Assembly (NCBI GenBank): GCA_032433765.1
Contig: JAVIAB010000047.1
Span: forward strand, 12,609,107-12,673,106
Direction: 5' to 3'
DNA from: Megaustenia siamemsis
Lineage: Eukaryota; Mollusca; Gastropoda; Stylommatophora; Ariophantidae
Length of the DNA: 64,000 nt
Within the stretch, counting starts at the first letter, position 1. Every line of letters starts with the position of its first letter. The notes beneath the pieces are model-generated. The model searched no databases and was not told where the DNA came from. It saw only the letters and a list, made by a program, of their open reading frames with translations. Made by a program: the position numbers and the translations under genes. Positions 45,484-56,838 of this stretch are shown here, in pieces.

Positions 45484-46125
45484 GGTAAAGTAGAGAGATA
45501 AATAAAAGCTAGGACAAGGGGGAAATGATAAAAATTAAGATGTTGAGAGGGGAGATAATTTAGGTGGGGGTGTGATTAAGAGCGACAGGCCACGGGGAAA
45601 GCAAGCAAGGGAGCAGGAAGGGGATTTTAAGAGGTAAGCGTGCGGAGCGAGGGAGATGAGATGAGTGAAATTAAGAAGACAAAGGAATGAGGAAAATATA
45701 GTCAGTCAAGCTTACGTCGGGGCCAATGCAGACATTGTGTCCAAAACACAAACGGGACTGTGGGCAGGGGGCAGCATGGAAAAAGTTTCACAATTGGCAG
45801 GTTAGTGTATGGATAGTTTTAGAGCTAGGCGGTTGAGTAGCCGAGTGATAGCTAAGGCTGTAGGAATTAAGTAAAGAGCGATAGGATGACTCTATTGAAG
45901 AGATAGTTATCAATGTGATACACTTAGATGAGCTTAGTGAAAGCTAGGTCTAATGTAGACCTTTATAGTGAAACCATCAGCATCAAGGTGTAGGTATGAG
46001 CTGTTGGCTATGAGCCATTATTACTGTAGAGAAACCATCAGCATCAAGATGCTAAGTATGAACTGTTGGCTTAATTAGTGACTGGCTAGTAGGTTAGTTA
46101 CGGGAGAAAGAAGTGAACGATTATG
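45484..46125 (+). mobile_element. LTR-like module 3, left part
   Basis: Starts TGGTAAAGTAGAGAGATAAA after a purine tract. Head motifs ACAAGGGGGAAAT, GCGTGCGGAGCGAGGG, then ATCAGCATCAAG repeats (45960-46070) like those of module 1. Interrupted at 46126 by a TIR element; its right part resumes at 48498. Confidence 0.55.
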
Positions 46126-48497
46126 TCACAAGGCAACACACAAAAATCATCACAGATAATTTTATATGGGTTTTGTAGTATTTGGTTAGCTGATTTCAAA
46201 TCTGTCTTTAGTTTTTTTTCTACCACGTAACATTTTTTTTTAATAGCTAATTATAATATATTTCAACAGTGGTAATGATCACAAATCGAGTACAATGTTT
46301 TATTTAGATTGGTATTGATACCTTATTACTGGCTGTTACAAATTTGTTAAGTTTCGGGTCACGTGATTTAGTATCGATGCTACCATTTTTGTGTATTCGA
46401 TAGGATATTAAATCCATTTATACACGTGTGGTGTTTGCTTAAAGTAATTACGACAAGTATATTATGAGATTTCGTTGTGTTGTCCTTTCTTTTATTTTAA
46501 AGGTTGCAAAAACCTTGCATTTGTGTACTTGATAACTTATTTTGTGTACTTATTATCATGCCTAGAAGATGCATCAATCATCCAAACTGTTTCTGTTTTG
46601 TGTGTGGTTCATTTGTGACGAAATCACAGCGGCGCACGATTTCAGATGATCTAAAGAAGATATACATATTGTATTTGGCTGTCCACTGGGTGATCAGGAT
46701 AAATCTTGGGCTCCACATATCATATGTACCAGTTGTTCAAGCGGACTACGTGACTGGCTAAATGGCCGCAAGGCAGCTATGCCATTTGCAATTCCAATGG
46801 TATGGAGGAACCGCGAGACCATGTCAATGATTGCTACTTTTGTCTGGTGAACACAAATGGATTCTCTGCTAAAAATAAACAGAACATTGTATATCCTAGC
46901 TTAGATTCTGCCATCAGGCCTGTTCCACATGACGATTCATTGCCTATTCCTTTACCTCCTCCTGGTGGACTCGTATCTATGCAAGATGGGGAGGAATGCA
47001 ATGAAAACACAGCTGGTCACAATGCAGACTCAACTGATCCAGATTATACTGTTGATGAATGTTTAGAACCTAAGACTTTTACACAGGCAGAGCTGAATGA
47101 TCTTATTCGTGATCTAAATCTGTCTAAAGATAAAGCAGAACTTCTTGCTTCAAGGCTTAAGCAAAAGCATTTGCTTGCAAGGGACGTTAACATAACTCAT
47201 TATAGAAAACGAAATCTCAACATGACGACGTTCTTCAATGTTGACGGCTCATTGAGTTATTGTCAGGACATCGATGGTCTCTTCAACAGTTTATCACAAG
47301 TGCATGATCCATCAGAATGGCGTCTCTTCATTGATTCCTCGCGAAGAAGCTTAAAGGCAGCTCTTTTGCACAATGGAAATGTAAAACCAAGCAAACCAGT
47401 TGCACATTCTGTTTATCTGAAAGAATCCTATTACAACATGAACAGTTTGCTTGAAGCTATCCATTATAAAACACACCAGTGGAACATCTGTGGTGATCTA
47501 AAGGTCATTGGCATGTTGATGGGCATGCAAGGAGGATTAACTAAATACTGCTGTTTCCTATGCCTATGGGATAGTCGAGCAACAGCGGAACATTATGTCA
47601 AACGTGTCTGGGAGCCAAGACATATCTATACGCCAGGAGCAAGCAGTGTCCAAAATATGCCCCTTGTTGATCCACAGAAAATATTCTGCCACCTCTCCAT
47701 ATTAAGCTAGGACTGATGAAAACCCTTGTGAAGACCATGGGTAAAACAAACTCAGGTTTTCAGTACCTTGTTAATAAATTCCCAAACATCACTGCTGCAA
47801 AAATGAAGGAAGGGATATTTATAGGTCCACAAATCAGATCTGTTTTACAAGATGAAGGTTTTCAAACAGTCTCTGTCAGGAGCTGAGCTAGAAGCCTGGG
47901 AGGCATTCAAGTGGGTCTGTGAAAACTTTCTAGGTTATCATAAGTCTCCTACGTACAGGGAAGGAGTTCAGCGTCTAATAGATTCTTACCTGAACCTTGG
48001 CTGTCGCATGTCATTAAAACTTCACTTCTTGCACTCCCATGTAGATTTTTTCCCACAAAATCTTGGTATGGTGAGTGATGAGCAAGGAGAACGTTTTCAC
48101 CAGGACTATCAGTTAATGGAGCACCGTTATCAAGGTTTGTGGAATGAGAGTATGATGGCCGACTTCTGCTGGATGCTATTCCGTGATAATCCAGGCGAAG
48201 AATATAACAGAAAATCATATTCCAAGCATTTTTGAAGAAACATTCAACATATCTATGCTGTGATGTGAGTATATTTGATTTAGTCTAGAAGATGTGAATC
48301 ATTTGCTTAATTGATGTTTGCGATTCTCGAACAAATACAGCCAAGTTCAGTGAAAACTAACATCACTCATAACTTAAAAACTTGACGTGATAGAAAAAAC
48401 TGATACCAGATCTGAAATCAGCGCCAAAAAAATCCTTTAGAAAAGTGTATTTTGGTTTGAGATGATTAAAAAAAAAATTTGATTTTGTTGCCTTGTG
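46126..48497 (+). mobile_element. TIR DNA transposon of unrecognised superfamily, 5-bp target duplication
   Basis: CACAAGGCAACA at 46127-46138 and TGTTGCCTTGTG at 48486-48497 are inverted ends; similarity extends loosely a little further inward. TTATG at 46121-46125 and 48498-48502 flanks it. About 2.37 kb with one broken coding region. 5-bp duplications and ends starting CAC are features of Transib-type elements, but the protein is not one I recognise as Transib. Confidence 0.65.
46559..48235 (+). pseudogene. Transposase-like protein of unrecognised family
   Basis: The N-terminus (46559) reads MPRRCINHPNCFCFVCGSF with Cys/His spacing like a small zinc-binding module. After a shift near 46660-46800 a long frame (46802-47710, 302 residues) contains an acidic linker, WRLFIDSSRRSLKAALLHNG, NICGDLKVIGMLMG and TKYCCFLCLWDSR. 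A shift near 47690 leads to IKLGLMKTLVKTMGK, and a last frame (47852-48235) has LHFLHSHVDFFPQN and DEQGERFHQD. The Asp in FIDSS and GDLKV and the late acidic residues could be an RNase-H-like catalytic triad, but that is a guess. I recall similar uncharacterised proteins in many invertebrates. Three shifts make this copy inactive. Confidence 0.55.
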
Positions 48498-49340
48498 TTA
48501 TGAGTTCGCTAGTAGAGACGGAGTGGGGACATTATTGGTGTCTCACTACTATAATGTGTCGTAGCACACTAACACTAAGTATTCGGAGATGAGTCTTTTC
48601 AGAGAGGAAGGGCTCAGGCAACGTGTCGTAGAACACGCATAGTGTGATCCAGAAGTGATTACGCACTGAGTTGGACTTCAGAGGAAGTCCACATGAAATG
48701 TAGTTGCGCTTAGGTGCGACAAACAGTCTATATTCAAGGAGGGAGCAATTCCCTGTCAACTTCAAGGGCAGATTCCTTTGAGGGTGTCATAGCACACCAG
48801 AACTAGTAAGTCCACATGAAATGTAGTTGCGCTTAGGTGTGACGAACAGTCTATATTCGAGGAGGGAGCAATTCCCTGTCAACTTCAAGGGCAGATTCTT
48901 TTGAGGGGGGTGTCATAGCACACCAGAACTTTCAACAAGAGCTTGCACGGGTCCTGGAACTAGGACAGAGTGAGCAGGAGTATGATTCTCCAATGAAGTA
49001 TCATGTTGACAAACGGGAGTGTACCGTAAGTGTCCAACGATTAATACAGTGTCTATTAGACGAGGGGGAGTGTGCCCTGTTCGTCTAAATATTATGTTAC
49101 CATAGTGGCGAAAGGAGGGAACCCTGATCGCCAACCATTGTGTGTAGCAGCAAGGCTGCAGAGTGTGTATGAAAGGGGCGGAATTGTCAGCCCACATGTA
49201 ATTACGACTGTCAAATGTGAACTGAATTTCTGAGATGAATAAATACTCAGGAATGTGTTTCAGAATTGTTCTTTGATGTTCTATAGCAATATCTGTACTC
49301 GTCTGTACCGGGTGTAGCGACCGCTGGGAAAGTTGTCAAA
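48498..49340 (+). mobile_element. LTR-like module 3, right part
   Basis: Continues the module after the TIR element: a 123-bp duplicated segment, GTGTGTATGAAAGG-type sequence, AATAAA at 49236 and a tail. No coding frame. Confidence 0.45.
48670..48930 (+). repeat. 123-bp tandem duplication
   Basis: CCACATGAAATGTAGTTGCG at 48689 and 48812 begin two near-identical copies through TGTCATAGCACACCAGAACT. Confidence 0.9.
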
Positions 49341-49600
49341 CACGAATGCGGAGACTCCACTATGATTCATTGGCCATTGTCTCAGCATTGATACAATCAA
49401 GGTGAGTGACGCCACTGGTGGGCACGGTCGCACTAACAAGCAGTACACAGCCAGTGCCAGTCATACCGCGAGTCATTGCTCATCGTGCGAAAGCACCCTT
49501 GGTAATAATGGCTCGTGGTAACTAGTGGGAAAAGCTGGTACCCGCTGGTGAATGAAGATCAAGACTTTATAGAAAGAATTAATAAGGGAAAGAAACATTT
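49341..49600 (+). repeat. Dispersed block shared with U2 of the array
   Basis: ATTCATTGGCCATTGTCTCA, GCCACTGGTGGGCACGGTCG and GAGTCATTGCTCATCGTGCG occur here and at 16360-16500 in the same order. Confidence 0.8.
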
Positions 49601-50319
49601 ATACATATACGAAAGAAACGTCATCATCTGGCGGTAGACGAAAATAAAGAGCAAAAACATCCCATTGGTATAGTAGCAGCATGACAAGTCAAGTGACAGC
49701 ACGTGCGATAGGTTATAAGACAGGCTCCCTCAGGAGTATGATTCCAGAGTGGGGTTGCAGATAGCGACAGAGTCGCATTGTTCTTGTCAGTCAGCAGAGT
49801 GACTGACATGGAGTATGACGCTCCAGAATCCCACAGTACAGGTGAGGTTATGTGAGATCGATTTTGCAAATTCTTGATCAGCAATAAGACTGCGACGGGG
49901 TACTCATGGAAGAAACCATATTCAACGATTACTAAAGGGAGGTAGGCTAATCCACAGTGGTGTGGACAGTGCTATAAGATACCAATACAGTGCTTTAATT
50001 ACACAGGGGAGTGCTTTGTGGTGAGCATGCCAGGTGTGTTAAGCTACAACTGTACCAATTGTCATTGTGTTTTGTGGTGATGGGTGAGGTTGACTATTGA
50101 GCATTAAACCTCAGTCGTGATTTTTACCTGGTGTTTGTGAGTGCTTTCTAGAATGGTAGCTGTCCTTTATGCCTAGCGAGGAACGACACCTGGCGGAGAC
50201 ACACACGGGCTTGCAGAGACACGGCGATAGCCCTACGACACAGCGCGGAGTACTAAGTTATGCGAGCGCCCAACCAGGGGTGCCACACAAGGGCCGAGTA
50301 CACAAGGAGAAAGTCCCGA
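49601..50319 (+). other. Leader-like non-coding stretch
   Basis: No gene. Near 50190-50260 GAACGACACCTGG and CAGCGCGGAGTACTAAG match the post-LTR leader motif found elsewhere. Confidence 0.45.
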
Positions 50320-50327
50320 GCAGTAAC

Positions 50328-52923
50328 CAGGGTTGCCAATTTGGCTTTTTTTAGGCCAAATTCCACAAATCTGGCTTTTTTGGTTTTTGTTTGGCCTAAA
50401 GAAATTCTTTGGCTTTTTTGGGTTTTTTGGCTTATTCCTGGCTTTTTTTTTCTAAACCAGTAGTAAAAAAAAAGTATAAACCACAATTTCAGTAAAAGTT
50501 CTTTAAAAATATAATTATTTTGCTCCAAAAATGCATCAAATCATCTGACTTTAATAAGAATTTGGCACACTTTTGCAAATTACTTTCACTTTTAGAATCC
50601 ATAGGTCTTAATTCTTAATGTTTCATTCTAGGAATATTCTTCAAAATAGTTCATTTTCAAAATTGAAACAAAACGAACGTGTCGTGAGTCGTCGTACAGG
50701 AGTGTGCCTAGGACGTGCGCTTAACAAGTCGACTAATTATTTACATTAGTCTACGCTGTGTTTGAAAAGATATTACTTGTGTTACTCATGGCTTCTTCAT
50801 CAAAGAAATGGAAAGCATCTTATGATAGCAATCGTAAGTACAATAGTATTTGGGAAGAAACATACCCATGGCTCATGAAAGCTTCTGATGGATCAGAGGC
50901 AGCATATTGTAAACTCTGCCGTGTACGATTGTACCAAAAAGAGGAAACATCTCAAATCATGAGAAATCATCTAAGCACATGATGAGAGAGTTCCATCAAA
51001 TAGTCAGACACAACTTAGTGTCACTCAAAGTCCTAGACAAAATAACGATAAAGTTAAAACAGCAGAGCTCCAAATTGCTGTAAGCATGACCTGCCACTGT
51101 GCAATTCACACAATTGACCATCTGAGTGAAATTATGACAGCACATGGCCAGGGCAGTACATTAGGAAACATCAAATTGCACAGAACTAAATGTTCATGCT
51201 TAATAAAAAATATAATATCGCCAGCACTAAAAACGGATCTCATCCATGACTTTCAGGACAAGAAATACGCCATCATTTTAGATGAATCTACAGATGTCTC
51301 CACACAAAAATACTTGTGTATCTTAATTCGGTTTTTCAGTGAAAGAAAACAGGAAATTCTAACAGGGTATCTTGGGCTAATTCCCGTGCAAGAAGCAACA
51401 GGAGAAAACATATTTAATTTGATTGATGGTGAAATAAAAAAATGTGGCCAGAGTCTCACAAATTGCATTGGATTTGCATCAGATGGAGCGTCAAACATGG
51501 TTGGCTGTAACAACTCAGTGTGGTCTAGATTAAGAAATGTATCTCCATGTGTACAGCTGAAATGTATTTGTCATTCTTTGGCACTTTGCATTTATTATGC
51601 AGTAGCTAAGCTACCGTCAAATATAGGATTTTTACTATCAGAAATACCGCAATGGTTTTCCCACAGTAGCCTAAGACGAGAAGCCTACAAAGAATTATTT
51701 ACAGTGATGAATACACCTACAGAATATGAGTCAACCAGAACTGCTCCACTGCCTTTTGAGAAACCATCAGCTACTCGATGGCTTGTGCGAGGAAAAGTTA
51801 TGTTTAATATTCTGATGAATTGGGAAGAGCTAAAGGCTTATTTCATGAGTACTGAATTAGCCCAGTCAAAGTTTGACACAAAATACAAAGCACGATTGTT
51901 AAAGGACAGACATGATGTTAGATTATAACAATTACTTGTTCTTTGTTTTCGCAACACCCGTTGTGCAGGAATTTGAAAGACTCAATGGCCTTTTTCAACA
52001 AACTAAAGCTGATCCTCATGAACTGTGTCAAGAATTATTTTTACAAAAGGCAAGTCTTCAGAACAGATTGTATGATACAAATGGACAAAGAAAGGATATA
52101 AATCAAGTTGATTTTGGTATCAAATTTTTAACAGAATGTAATACGTTCCTACAAAAGAACAACAACACTGACGCTCATCACGAAATTAAAAATGTCAAAG
52201 AAAGATGTATGTGTATGCTAGAGGAAGCTCTCAATCAAATAACATGTAGACTTCCTTCGGCGAGTAATATATTTCAAAATCTATCAAAGCTGAGTCCACG
52301 GATTATTTTAAATCAAGCTTCGAGAGCAACGTTTTCAGACTTACCCTTCTTACACTAGCAGGAAGTAACATCAGCACTATTGAAGAACAATACAGAAAAA
52401 TTATATTGATTGATTGGAAAGAAGATACCATGTTTAAGAAAGATGGACTTCCTACTGACAGTGAACAGTTTTGGATTGGCATACATCAGCATCAGTCATT
52501 CAAAGAGTTAGCCAACTTTGCCCTAACTTGTCTGATCACCCCATGCAGCAATGCCATAGTTGAAAGAATTTTCTCCATTGTAACGTCAGTGAAGACAAAA
52601 GCAAGGAATAAGATGCAACTGCATTTGCTTGACTCTATTGTCAGGATTAGAGCAGAACTGTTGCTTTCAAACAAATGTTGTAAAGACTTCATCCCATCAG
52701 CAAAAATGCTCAAAGAATTTACATCAGAGAATTTGTATGCTGTAGAATCAGGTAGCTCTGATGCGGATGATGTTAATAATCTTGATCTGGAGAGTTTCAT
52801 GTGATGTGAGTATAGCAGAAATGTTTGGCCTTTTTTTTGGCTTTTTAATTGACTATTTGGCCTAATTTGGCTTTTTTTCAACACTTTTTGGCCTAAAATC
52901 CAAAAATATATCTGGCAACCCTG
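50328..52923 (+). mobile_element. hAT element 3 with TIRs and perfect 8-bp target duplication
   Basis: CAGGGTTGCCA (50328-50338) and TGGCAACCCTG (52913-52923) are the inverted ends; TTTGGCC-rich subterminal repeats occur on both sides. GCAGTAAC flanks it at 50320-50327 and 52924-52931. Length 2596 bp. 8-bp duplication and the CAGGG end are standard for hAT. Confidence 0.95.
50788..52804 (+). pseudogene. hAT transposase, nearly complete, about three single-base shifts
   Basis: The N-terminal zinc-finger-like part (50788-50982) has YCKLCRVRLYQKEETS. The core (51086-51928) holds YAIILDESTDVSTQKYL (first catalytic Asp region), IGFASDGASNM (second Asp region), CICHSLALCIYYA and ATRWL. 51912-52358 continues the insertion domain, and 52406-52804 ends with SNAIVERIFSIVTSVKTKARNKM-type dimerisation sequence. 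The shifts lie near 50980, 51910 and 52345. About 670 codons if continuous, normal for hAT. The few lesions mean a recently active copy or sequence errors. Confidence 0.88.
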
Positions 52924-52931
52924 GCAGTAAC

Positions 52932-53218
52932 CAGCGATCACAGGCTGAGGTCAAGCAGCAGTCTAGCCCTGAGCCGAGCTGTCTGGGGCAAGATGCCACC
53001 GGGCAATTTACGTGCATGCAGAACAGGCGTTACGCCGATCAGTCGAACAAGTGTGTCAAGTGTTGAGGGATTCTTGAGGTCGCTGAGTTTAACAAGTGGT
53101 ATGCATATATGATTTAAGAGCGCCTCTGCCATATTTCTTATATCATTGCACTGCTATAATAAGCGTCGTTAACCCAGCTAGTAAACAAGAGTCGCCTGGT
53201 CTACAGATAATCAGAAGC
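52932..53218 (+). other. Unassigned stretch between hAT 3 and the next module
   Basis: Originally joined to 50319 before hAT insertion. No gene or repeat recognised. Confidence 0.45.
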
Positions 53219-53999
53219 TGACAGTAAAGTAGGGAGATAAAAATAAAAGAGGACAAGGGGATATAAAGAGAATTAGTGCGGGTCTAGGGGAGACAAGTGA
53301 GGGGGCGCAGTAAATTCACGGGAAATAGAGATTCAGGAGAAAAGCGTGCAAGGACGAGTGAGTGAGATTGAGACAAAGAACTATAAGAAAGATAGACAGT
53401 TGAAGTAGTGCTGAGGTCCAGTCCAGACGTGTGTGTGAAAACACAACGGAACATGGGGACCAGAATGTGGACAGAATTCTGATGTCGCAGGTTAGTTGTG
53501 GGTTAGTTGTTGAGTGGGACAGTCAAATAGGCTTAGTGTTAGCCATTCAGTGAAGTCGTATGCATTAGAACAGTGACATTGTTATGAACAATTATATTGC
53601 TCAAGGAAATAGGCTTAGTGTTAGCCATTCAGTGAAGCCGTCTTAGTGACATTGTCTGAGCAATCATCATCAGCATGAAGAGATCATCCGAATTGTAGGC
53701 TGTGCTAATGTAGGCACAGCTGAACAGCGAAGAGACTTATTTTGCAGTCCTTATCAGTGTGAAGAGACCTTGCTCACCAGTACAGGTCAGGCAATCATGG
53801 CTGACTTAGTCGTCTTAGTGACATTGAGCAATCATCAACATGAAGAGACCATCCGAATTGTAGGTTGTGCTAATTTATGTGCAGCTGAACATAAATTAGA
53901 GACTTTGTATCGAAGTGATTTAAAGACATGGTATGAACAATCATTATCTGTTGTGAATCACGCATTGTTGTGTACATCTGATGATGAATTATATCAAGC
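53219..53999 (+). mobile_element. LTR-like module 4
   Basis: Starts TGACAGTAAAGTAGGGAGAT; head with GAGGACAAGGGGATAT, TTAGTGCGGGTC, GCGTGCAAGGACGAGTGAGT and CAGACGTGTGTGTG. Then two copies of GCTTAGTGTTAGCCATTCAG and a 172-bp duplication with GAAGAGACTT-type motifs (53639 and 53811). It runs into a GA repeat; no AATAAA found. Confidence 0.5.
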
Positions 54000-54007
54000 G
54001 AGAGAGG

Positions 54008-54039
<32 letters not shown>

Positions 54040-54318
54040 GAGAGAGAGAGCGAGAGAGAGAGGGGGGAGAGGGAGAGAGGGGAGAGAGGAGAGAGAGAGA
54101 GGGAGAGAGAGGAGAGAGAGAGGGAGAAGGAGAGGGGGAGAGAGAGAGGGAGGGAGAGAGAGAGAGAGGGGGGAGAGGGAGAGAGAGGGGGGAGAGGGAG
54201 AGAGAGGGAGAGAGAGGGGAGAGAGAGAGGGAGAAGGAGAGGGGAGAGAGAGAGGGAGGGGAGAGGGGGAGAGAGGAGAGAGGGGGGAGAGAGGAGAGAG
54301 AGGAGAGGGGAGAGAGAT
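54000..54318 (+). repeat. GA-rich simple repeat, about 320 bp
   Basis: Almost pure purine plus strand, GAGAGAGG-type. The Arg/Glu-rich and Ser/Pro/Leu-rich open frames on both strands are artefacts of this composition. Confidence 0.97.
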
Positions 54319-56240
54319 GTAGAAATAAAGAGTGAAGGTCATTAGTAGGCAGGGTGAGAAGAAATGACAGAATGCGTGGAGAGCATGAAAGTAACAATCA
54401 CTCAGAGGCGTGCCGCACGAGAATTGTGTGGGCCAAATTGAGAGGGGTGTAGAGTGAAGTGTGAAAATAAGTTTGAGAACTAGCGGGCACCAGGCAGGTT
54501 AACAGCCCTTAAAGCAGCTGTAAATAGTTAGGTAGTTATTTTTGTGTTAGTTACAAGGTCAATTTTGAGAACTAGCGGGCACCAGGCAGGTCATAGTCCG
54601 TAGGGTATTAACCTTCGCAGGTTAACAACCTTAAAGTAGCTGTAAATAGGTAGTGAGTTTTTGTTAATTACAATTACAGTTGAAAAAGGGTATAGAAGGG
54701 GTATGGTGGAAAACAGGCTATAGCAATAGAAAGTTTGAAACAGGAGATAGCAGCGATAGGAAATTAGTGAGTGAAGGGCAGAATGTAAACAAAGGGGGGA
54801 TAATTAGGAAGGAGAGCTGATAGGTGTTGTTCAAGGGCTCGAGAAGGGAGTGAGTAAGCAGAATCACGGGGGGGGGGGGGGGGCCAGGAAAAAAGCCAGA
54901 GGTGAGTGAACAAAGGAGTAAGTTGAGAAGTTAGTGTTAAGGATCAGGTGTGCGCAAGACAGAGTGGTTAGAGTAGAGTTGTTCACATTCGATTCAGAAG
55001 TGTGTTCAGAAGCGGACGTCTGTAGAAATACAGTCGGTACCGTGAACTAGAGAGGTTAGTGAGAAAGTGAGTAGCTATGTTAGTGTTAGTTGGAGGGCGA
55101 CAGCCACTCAAGTTAGTTGTGTGAGTTTCCTGGAGACTGGACAGTTAGATGTGATTAGTTGTGATGCTAGGTTAAGCTAGGCACAGTAGGGCTGTACTAT
55201 GAATAACAGATAAATGTTCATGTTACAAATATCGCAAGGACTTGATTGTGAATCAGGTGGGTACAGCATTATGAGATTTAGGAGATCTGTGTGATCGCCT
55301 ACATAGGAAGATTGAATATAAATCGTTCCATCGAGACATTAGCAGAGCTTGGAGAGCTCACCACATGTATAGAGACATTCCGATCCTGTGTGATCGCCTA
55401 CATAGAATAGATATAGTCATGGAGAGAATTGACTACGAAGCTGATAGCTTCTAATAGCGCAGAGACCTTTGAATCATTGTGAGTATTCCATTTCACCTAG
55501 AACAGATGTTGAATTATTGTAAGTGTTCAAATTAGCACAGAGCAGAGACATGTATATTAATTGTGAGTGTTCTCACCGAAACTTCAATGAATTAGAATAG
55601 ATATAGTCATGGAGAGAATGACTACGAAGCTGGTAGCTTCTAATAGCGCAGAGACCTTTGAATCATTGTGAGTATTCAATTTCACCTAGAACAGATGTTG
55701 AATTATATGAGTGTTCCACTTAGCATAGAACAGAGACGGTTGAATTAACTGTGAGTGTTTCACTTAGCATAGAACAGAGACTTTGAATCATTATGAGTGT
55801 TCTACTTAGCATAGAACAGAGACGGTTGAATTAACTGTGAGTGTTTCACTAGCATAGAGCAGAGACGGTTGAATTAACTTGGGAGTAGTCTCATTCGCAC
55901 TAGACAGAGATGTTTGAATTAATGGTGAGTGCTAGCACTAAACAAGTGCAGAGACTGTTGTATTATTGTGAAGGTCTCACTCATGTTGAGGAGACGAACA
56001 GTATTGTGCATTGAATGTGTTGTCAGTGCGAGAATCAAGCCGGAATGAGAGGTCACCATAAGAGTGACAGTGGACATTTTGTAAATTTCTGGGGATGAAT
56101 TGTCTGTGTTTAATAAACGTTTAATTGTTGACTTCCATGGTGTTGAAACATGCTTGGAAATGCTAGCTGTGTTCTTATTGTCTTGTCCTGACGACGAACG
56201 GATTAGGGTTGTCCTGACCCATAGATTGAACAGCGCGAAG
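54319..56240 (+). mobile_element. LTR-like module 5
   Basis: Follows the GA repeat with ATAAAGAGTGAAGGTCAT, GAGAAGAAATGACAGAA and GCACGAGAATTGT, the same order as at 61.78-61.89 kb. A duplicated GAGAACTAGCGGGCACCAGG (54474 and 54558). A poly-G run at 54868-54883. Then a minisatellite, AATAAACG at about 56111, and the leader with GACGAACGGATTAGGG and GCGCGAAGTACTT. Confidence 0.5.
55240..55990 (+). repeat. Minisatellite with 42-45-bp monomers
   Basis: AGAGAC recurs at 55732, 55776, 55818 and 55861 with TTGAATTAACTGTGAGTGTT and TTAGCATAGAAC between. Longer, partly duplicated units precede it (GGAGAGAATTGACTACGAAG at about 55420, similar at about 55610). Confidence 0.88.
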
Positions 56241-56680
56241 TACTTCTAACGGTCAACAGGTAGTCAAGTCGTTTGGCCAGCGCAACCGGCTGGTGTCCAA
56301 GAAGCGGGTAGGATTCATAAGGGACTCAGATCTCAACGAGCTTCTGTCCAGATATCCACAGAAGAAAGTCGAAGGAGAGTCAGACCGCCATTAGCGGTGT
56401 GACGTGTTCTAAAAGTCAAGCAGGGGATGGCTCAAAATGTAGTGAGCTGTCTGTGTGCATCTTCCGTGTAAGGTGTATAGGAGGCAAGGCTTGGCAAGTC
56501 CTTCAACAGTGAAGCAGAGAACCAGTCAAGTCAATGCAGGCAAGGGAGACTTGCCTACGACACTTCCGACGGTCCATATCGGCAGTGAAGGAGCGTCACA
56601 GGCGAGGCAAGGCCTGCGTCCACCACGTGTAGGGGTACATAGTGGGCGTTGATGTGGTGTTCACCATGTCGCACTAGTGC
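56241..56680 (+). other. Non-coding stretch after module 5
   Basis: No gene. Likely internal or leader sequence of the element; interrupted by the Penelope-like pair. Confidence 0.4.
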
Positions 56681-56804
56681 ATAAAGTACAGGGAACAGGC
56701 AAATAATTGCAATGCTGCGGTAAAGCTGGTAGCAAGGAGCCAATGGTGGGGTGTACTAAACACTCCAAGGTATGGTGACAGCTTTACAAATAAAGAACAC
56801 AACA

Positions 56805-56838
56805 CAATACTGACGTTTCGGCCTGTGGCCTTCTTCAG
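56805..56838 (-). ncRNA. Hammerhead-like core motif, left arm
   Basis: Complement of CTGAAGAAGGCCACAGGCCG followed by AAACGTC; same as at 40328. Confidence 0.3.

Noticed and set aside
46126..48497. Transib or RAG1-like element
   Set aside because: CAC-type ends and a 5-bp duplication are suggestive, but the protein shows no RAG1-like motif that I recognise.
53770..54397. Long Arg/Glu-rich and Ser/Pro/Leu-rich open frames on both strands
   Set aside because: Produced by the GA simple repeat, which lacks stops in several frames.
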